Below are positions 33,295 through 37,098 of a DNA stretch of 37,098 nucleotides, in pieces. The position numbers were made by a program, and so were the translations under genes. The notes under the pieces are model-generated. The model saw only the letters and a list, made by a program, of their open reading frames with translations. It was not told the origin of the DNA and did no database searches. Origin of the DNA: Ruminococcus sp. (lineage in GTDB: Bacteria; Bacillota; Clostridia; Lachnospirales; Lachnospiraceae); contig JAHHTL010000021.1 of the NCBI GenBank assembly GCA_020024635.1, positions 1-37,098 of the forward strand, read 5' to 3'. How positions within the stretch are numbered: the first letter of the stretch is position 1; each line of letters begins with the position of its first letter.

Positions 33295-34461
33295 ATGGCA
33301 GACAAGAAAGATTTACTGGCATTAACACATGAAGGGGAGGACCCCAAACACTATATGGGGGCCGTAACACCACCCATTTTTATGAATTCTTTGCATGTAT
33401 TTGATACCGTAAAAGATTATTTTGATGTAGACATATTTGAGGACCAATTTTATTACGGAAGAGCCTCGAATCCAACAGTTACAATTTTAGAAAAAAAACT
33501 AGCGGCATTAGAACATGGTAGTAGAGCAGTTGTATTTTCTGCCGGAATGGCAGCCTGTGCAGCAACAATTTTAGCAGTTTGCAAAACAGGAAGTCATATC
33601 ATTTGTGTAAGAGAAAGTTATGGACCGGTGCAGCATCTTCTGGACGAATTTTTATGCGAAAAAATGAATGTAGAAGTGACTTATGTTGTCGGAAAAGAAG
33701 TTCGTGAATTTGAGGAAGCAATCAGACCGGAAACAGACCTTATCATTCTAGAAAGTCCATCTACGCTTGTGTGTAATGTGGTTGATTTAAAAGCAGTTGC
33801 GGATCTTGCAAGAAAGAACCAGATTAAGACATACATAGATAATACGTATTCGACGCCATTGTTCCAAAAACCTTTAGATTTTGGGATTGATGTGGTCATG
33901 CACACAATGACCAAATACATTGGTGGACACAGCGATCTGATCGGTGGGGTTCTTATCTCGAAAGATGAAGAATTTATGAGAAAAATCATGGTTCAAAGAG
34001 ACTGGTTTGGTGGGGTGTTAGGACCAATGGAAGCGTGGCTTGCAATTCGAGGTCTCCGCACGTTGGACGTGCGTATGCAAAAACATTATGAAACAGGAAT
34101 GAGGGTTGCAAAATATCTTGAAAACCATTCAAAGATCGCACGTGTTTTCTATACAGGATTACCATCCCATCCGCAATATGAATTAGCCAGAAAGCAACAA
34201 TCAGGTGAATGTGGCCTGCTAAGTGTGGAAGTGAAAGGGGATGCTCTTGGGGTTGAGACATTTGTGGACAATCTTAAGATTTTTCAAAAAGGATGTTCTT
34301 GGGGAGGATTTGAAAGTTTGGCAATTGCTTTTACCTACAATTGGACAGAAGAACAACTTGCATTCCATGAATTAAATCGAAATATTGTACGCCTTCACTG
34401 TGGATTGGAAGGAGCAGAAAATCTGATTGCAGATCTGGAACAGGCATTAAATAAAATTTAA
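33295..34461 (+). CDS. Cys/Met metabolism PLP-dependent lyase (gamma-lyase type)
   Basis: A 388-residue fold-type I PLP enzyme of the cystathionine/methionine gamma-lyase family. ATG 33295 has AAGGAGGAG upstream. The PLP lysine is Lys207 in TMTKYIGGHSD; YYGRASNPTVTILEKKLAALE and IDNTYSTPLFQKPLDFGID are further family segments. The choice among methionine gamma-lyase, cystathionine gamma- or beta-lyase and synthases cannot be made from sequence alone. It pairs with an NhaC-type transporter and appears regulated by a nearby FadR-like protein, which suggests inducible catabolism of a sulfur or related amino acid rather than biosynthesis. Confidence 0.9.
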   Translation: MADKKDLLALTHEGEDPKHYMGAVTPPIFMNSLHVFDTVKDYFDVDIFEDQFYYGRASNPTVTILEKKLAALEHGSRAVVFSAGMAACAATILAVCKTGSHIICVRESYGPVQHLLDEFLCEKMNVEVTYVVGKEVREFEEAIRPETDLIILESPSTLVCNVVDLKAVADLARKNQIKTYIDNTYSTPLFQKPLDFGIDVVMHTMTKYIGGHSDLIGGVLISKDEEFMRKIMVQRDWFGGVLGPMEAWLAIRGLRTLDVRMQKHYETGMRVAKYLENHSKIARVFYTGLPSHPQYELARKQQSGECGLLSVEVKGDALGVETFVDNLKIFQKGCSWGGFESLAIAFTYNWTEEQLAFHELNRNIVRLHCGLEGAENLIADLEQALNKI

Positions 34462-34476
34462 TCAATGAGGTGTAAT

Positions 34477-35964
34477 ATGGAAGAAAAAAACAACAAAAAA
34501 ATAAAGAAACCAAACCTAATTATAGCCGTTCTCCCACTGATTTTTATGTTCACTACATTATTTTTGGGATTAATGATTTTTAAAGTTGACATAAAGATTT
34601 TGCTATTGATATGTGCGGCATTTACGATATGTATAGCTGTGTTTTTAGGACACACATGGCAGGACGTACAAGATGAGATTGTGGACAAACTTGCAAAAGC
34701 CTTTCCTGCAATCATGATTTTAATTTGTGTGGGGCTTATGATTGGGGCATGGATTGTAAGCGGAACCATTCCATATCTTGTATACATTGGACTTCAAATT
34801 ATTAGTCCTAAATTTATTATTGTTACTTCATTTCTTGTAACGGTAATTTTATCTGTGAGTACGGGTACATCGTGGGGGGCAGCAGGTACGGTTGGAGCGG
34901 CTCTTATGAGCGTTGCAGCGGGAATGGGAGCGCCACTTCCAGCTGTGGCAGGAGCAATTGTAGCAGGAGCCTATTTTGGAGATAAGATGTCTCCACTGTC
35001 AGATAGCACCAATATGTCTGCAATCGCAACAAATACCAATTTATACCAACACATCGGACATATGTTTTATACAACAGTACCCGGTTTTATAATTAGTTGT
35101 ATTGTATATATTTTTGCTGGACTTCACTTTGCAAGTAGTGGTGAAATCGGACAGGTAGATGCGATTATTGATGCGCTTTCAAAATTATTTCATTTAAGTA
35201 TGCCGGTTGGGCCTATACTTTTAGTACCACCAGCAATTGTGTTAATTGGTTCTTTAAGAAAAAAACCAACGATACCAGTTATGATGATTTCCTCCGCTGT
35301 TGCAATCATCATTGCGATTACAGTACAAGGATTTTCTTTTTCTAATTGTGCAGCAAGTATGGTGAATGGATTTAAGATGGAGATGTTTGCTCATCCTGGA
35401 ATGGATTTGAATGGCATTGCATCGGAGGTTCCAGCATTGCTTCAAAGAGGCGGCATGACTTCTATGATGAATACAGCATTGATGGCCTTTTGTGCTTTTG
35501 GGTTTATAGGAGCACTTACAATTTCTGGAAGTCTTGATGTGATTCTTGATCGAATCATGAAACATATTCATGGGACAGGACAGCTTATTACACTTACCGC
35601 AGCACTTGGTGTAATCATTATTACTGTGATTGGAGAAGCTTCTGTAACATTCCTTATGATTGGAGGCTTGTTTAGAACGGAATATATTAGGAGAGGTCTA
35701 GAAAGTAAGAATCTTTCTAGAACATTGGAGGATAGTATTACCGTTGTAGAGCCACTAGTTCCATGGTCGCTTGCTGGTGTGTTTATGACTTCAACACTGG
35801 GCGTTCCTACCATACAGTATGCGCCGTGGGCGGTATTATGTTATGCAGGTGTTATTTTTGCAATCATCTGGGGATTTACTGGATTTGGAATTGCAAAGAT
35901 CAAACCATCTAGTGACAGCTATCAGGAATATCTAGAATTAAACCAAAAAACAATCATCGAGTGA
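34477..35964 (+). CDS. NhaC-family Na+/H+ antiporter-type transporter
   Basis: A 495-residue polytopic membrane protein with about eleven hydrophobic segments. ATG 34477 follows GAGG at 6 bases, 15 bases after the lyase stop. Family motifs include STGTSWGAAGTVGAALMSVAAGMG and GAYFGDKMSPLSDSTNMSAIATNTNLYQHI. It shares these motifs with the transporter at 12506 but is longer and clearly divergent. Because it is co-transcribed with a PLP lyase, import of the lyase substrate (an amino acid) or export of a product is more likely than simple pH control; this is inference. Confidence 0.92.
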   Translation: MEEKNNKKIKKPNLIIAVLPLIFMFTTLFLGLMIFKVDIKILLLICAAFTICIAVFLGHTWQDVQDEIVDKLAKAFPAIMILICVGLMIGAWIVSGTIPYLVYIGLQIISPKFIIVTSFLVTVILSVSTGTSWGAAGTVGAALMSVAAGMGAPLPAVAGAIVAGAYFGDKMSPLSDSTNMSAIATNTNLYQHIGHMFYTTVPGFIISCIVYIFAGLHFASSGEIGQVDAIIDALSKLFHLSMPVGPILLVPPAIVLIGSLRKKPTIPVMMISSAVAIIIAITVQGFSFSNCAASMVNGFKMEMFAHPGMDLNGIASEVPALLQRGGMTSMMNTALMAFCAFGFIGALTISGSLDVILDRIMKHIHGTGQLITLTAALGVIIITVIGEASVTFLMIGGLFRTEYIRRGLESKNLSRTLEDSITVVEPLVPWSLAGVFMTSTLGVPTIQYAPWAVLCYAGVIFAIIWGFTGFGIAKIKPSSDSYQEYLELNQKTIIE

Positions 35965-35973
35965 GAGTATTGA

Positions 35974-36690
35974 TTACATCGTTCGATTGCTGCATCTTTT
36001 TGAACGAGAAAATTGAAAACCATATTCGTTGATTTCATCGATAATGGAAATGGCAGAGTTTAAATTACATTTCATGATTGCCTCCGCAAGTTGAAGATGG
36101 TGTGGAACGGTTTTAAGCCAGATTTTGTCGTTCCCATTTTCTGAATTTTCCTGTTGGACAAAACGATCTTCTCGTATTTTTACAACGAGTTGAAGAATGG
36201 CAGAATTATTTCCACTTTCGTACAATATGTGGTGAAAATCATGATCTAAAATGTGACTATAAATCCCCTCAAGTGAAAGTTTCACCATTTCTGAGGCAAT
36301 GGATAATAGTTGCTTCTTCTCCACAACACTGGCGCGTTCGATTGCGTTTTTGACAGCTTGATGGTCAAGTGTGCTTTGTAATTCTTGGATTTCTTCCATG
36401 GTGCAATTGTGTAATCGAATAGAAAAAGTACTGTTTTCTCCATAGGGGTTTTTAATGAAAACCCCTAAACCTGTTCGGACTTCAATTAAATCACGGTCTT
36501 CCAGAATACGTAGTGCTTCACGAACGGAATTTCGGCTAGCTTGAAGCATGGTTGACATTTCTCGTTCGGAAGGCAACTTGTCTCCGGGTTGCAGTCCGTT
36601 CATTTGAATATACCCATATATGGAATCTGAAATCTTAAGAGAAAGTGGTTTTTTCTCTATTGGTTTCAACTCATATTTTGAATTTGACAT
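35974..36690 (-). CDS. FadR-subfamily GntR regulator (FCD domain)
   Basis: A 238-residue transcription regulator. The winged helix covers about 15-80, with GDKLPSEREMSTMLQASRNSVREALRIL as the DNA-binding region. The C-terminal all-helical FCD ligand domain (about 95-230) has the usual metal-binding candidates in LDHDFHHIL and VPHHLQLAEAI. It converges on the transporter gene, with stops 9 bases apart. Its likely target is the palindromic operator at 33250-33270, and an amino or keto acid linked to the lyase may be the effector. A good AAGGAGAG site precedes the ATG. Confidence 0.94.
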   Translation of the reverse strand: MSNSKYELKPIEKKPLSLKISDSIYGYIQMNGLQPGDKLPSEREMSTMLQASRNSVREALRILEDRDLIEVRTGLGVFIKNPYGENSTFSIRLHNCTMEEIQELQSTLDHQAVKNAIERASVVEKKQLLSIASEMVKLSLEGIYSHILDHDFHHILYESGNNSAILQLVVKIREDRFVQQENSENGNDKIWLKTVPHHLQLAEAIMKCNLNSAISIIDEINEYGFQFSRSKRCSNRTM

Positions 36691-36724
36691 AATCTCTCCT
36701 TAAAAAACAACTTCAATATACAAT

Positions 36725-36754
36725 ATTATAGTTGATGAAGTAGACGTTCGTCAA
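36725..36754 (-). promoter_or_regulatory. Promoter of the FadR-like gene
   Basis: On the minus strand TTGACG (36749-36754) is 18 bases from a perfect TATAAT (36725-36730), about 35 bases before the ATG at 36690. No TGGT/ACCA palindrome like that at the lyase promoter is present, so self-regulation is not indicated. Confidence 0.75.
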
Positions 36755-37051
36755 GAAGATGAAATTTAAGTGGAAACAATACCGTTATAGCAATTGTTTT
36801 ATTTATTTTTTAGAGCTGGAATAGATGATTTTAAGAAACAATGTCTAGTAAATAGAATCGATGCGGGGGAAAGTGTGAGATTGAAACAAATACAAGAATG
36901 GTGTCATTGCCATCAAATTTCGTTTAAGACCAAATTTATTTATAGAAAAGATTTTTCGCTTAAAGCAAATTTGTGGAATTTATATTCATATGGATGATTT
37001 AAGATTGATTCAATAGTAAGATAAAATGCTCTACAAATAAGGTATACGAAA
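36755..37051. other. Intergenic sequence without a recognised gene
   Basis: AT-rich sequence. A 67-codon frame at 36794-36997 opens only with TTG, lacks a ribosome binding site and matches no family known to me, so it is not called. No terminator, RNA gene or repeat was recognised. Confidence 0.5.
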
Positions 37052-37098
37052 ATGAAAAAAAGATGCTTTCTAATGAGTGGGAAGAAAAGATACATTCT
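37052..37098 (+). CDS. Possible gene start cut by the right edge
   Basis: ATG 37052 begins 15 open codons (MKKRCFLMSG and on) to the edge, with AAGG about 9 bases upstream. The basic N-terminus could be a signal sequence. Too short to identify. Confidence 0.25.
   Translation, partial: MKKRCFLMSGKKRYI

Noticed and set aside
36794..36997. 67-codon frame near the right edge
   Set aside because: TTG start without a ribosome binding site and no recognisable family; could be a decayed remnant but nothing supports it.
1..37098. CRISPR arrays, tRNA or rRNA genes, insertion sequences, long repeats
   Set aside because: None was seen by eye on either strand; a small or degenerate copy could still be missed.

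Overview
The window looks like chromosomal DNA of a low-GC, Gram-positive gut Clostridia, most likely a Lachnospiraceae. Supporting signs are AT-rich codon use, AGGAGG-type ribosome binding sites, lipoprotein-type solute-binding proteins, a T-box in front of pheST, a Firmicutes-type 6S RNA and EFR1-type flavodoxin/ferredoxin proteins. The genus cannot be fixed from sequence alone. No phage module, CRISPR array, rRNA or tRNA gene was recognised.

Layout. (1) 1-4607: an unknown coding region leaving the left edge, then a 37-aa ORF directly abutting a large serine recombinase. The recombinase 3' end lies against the 3' end of a convergent SsuC/TauC-type ABC permease whose last membrane helix has been replaced by foreign sequence. 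This is the likely edge of an integrated element, and the partner ATPase follows. (2) 4885-10589: a sugar-uptake and glycan-degradation operon with a lipoprotein binding protein, two CUT1 permeases, a 59-aa membrane protein and a GH95-like glycosidase that is probably cytoplasmic. (3) 10625-17692: queH, then asd, an NhaC-type transporter and thrC (threonine branch), a small membrane protein, and pckA. (4) 17822-20633: an exported protein of unknown function, an EFR1 ferredoxin-flavodoxin, a 6S RNA gene and a YihY/BrkB membrane protein. (5) 20641-25521: T-box, pheS, pheT, queA. (6) 25562-28849: a YtrA-like GntR regulator with an ABC ATPase and a large permease, on the minus strand. (7) 28983-33082: a folate operon folC-folE-HD protein-folP-folBK. 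(8) 33213-36690: a PLP-dependent Cys/Met-type lyase with an NhaC-family transporter, and a convergent FadR-subfamily GntR gene that probably controls them through an operator at 33250-33270. From 36691 to the right edge only a promoter and a possible gene start are seen.

Most of the window is housekeeping and nutrient metabolism. The points most worth a second look are the recombinase junction in the ABC permease, the HD-domain protein inside the folate operon (a candidate for the often missing dihydroneopterin triphosphate dephosphorylation step), the double palindrome at the lyase promoter, and the altered catalytic motif in the GH95-like enzyme. No wholly new multi-gene system is evident.
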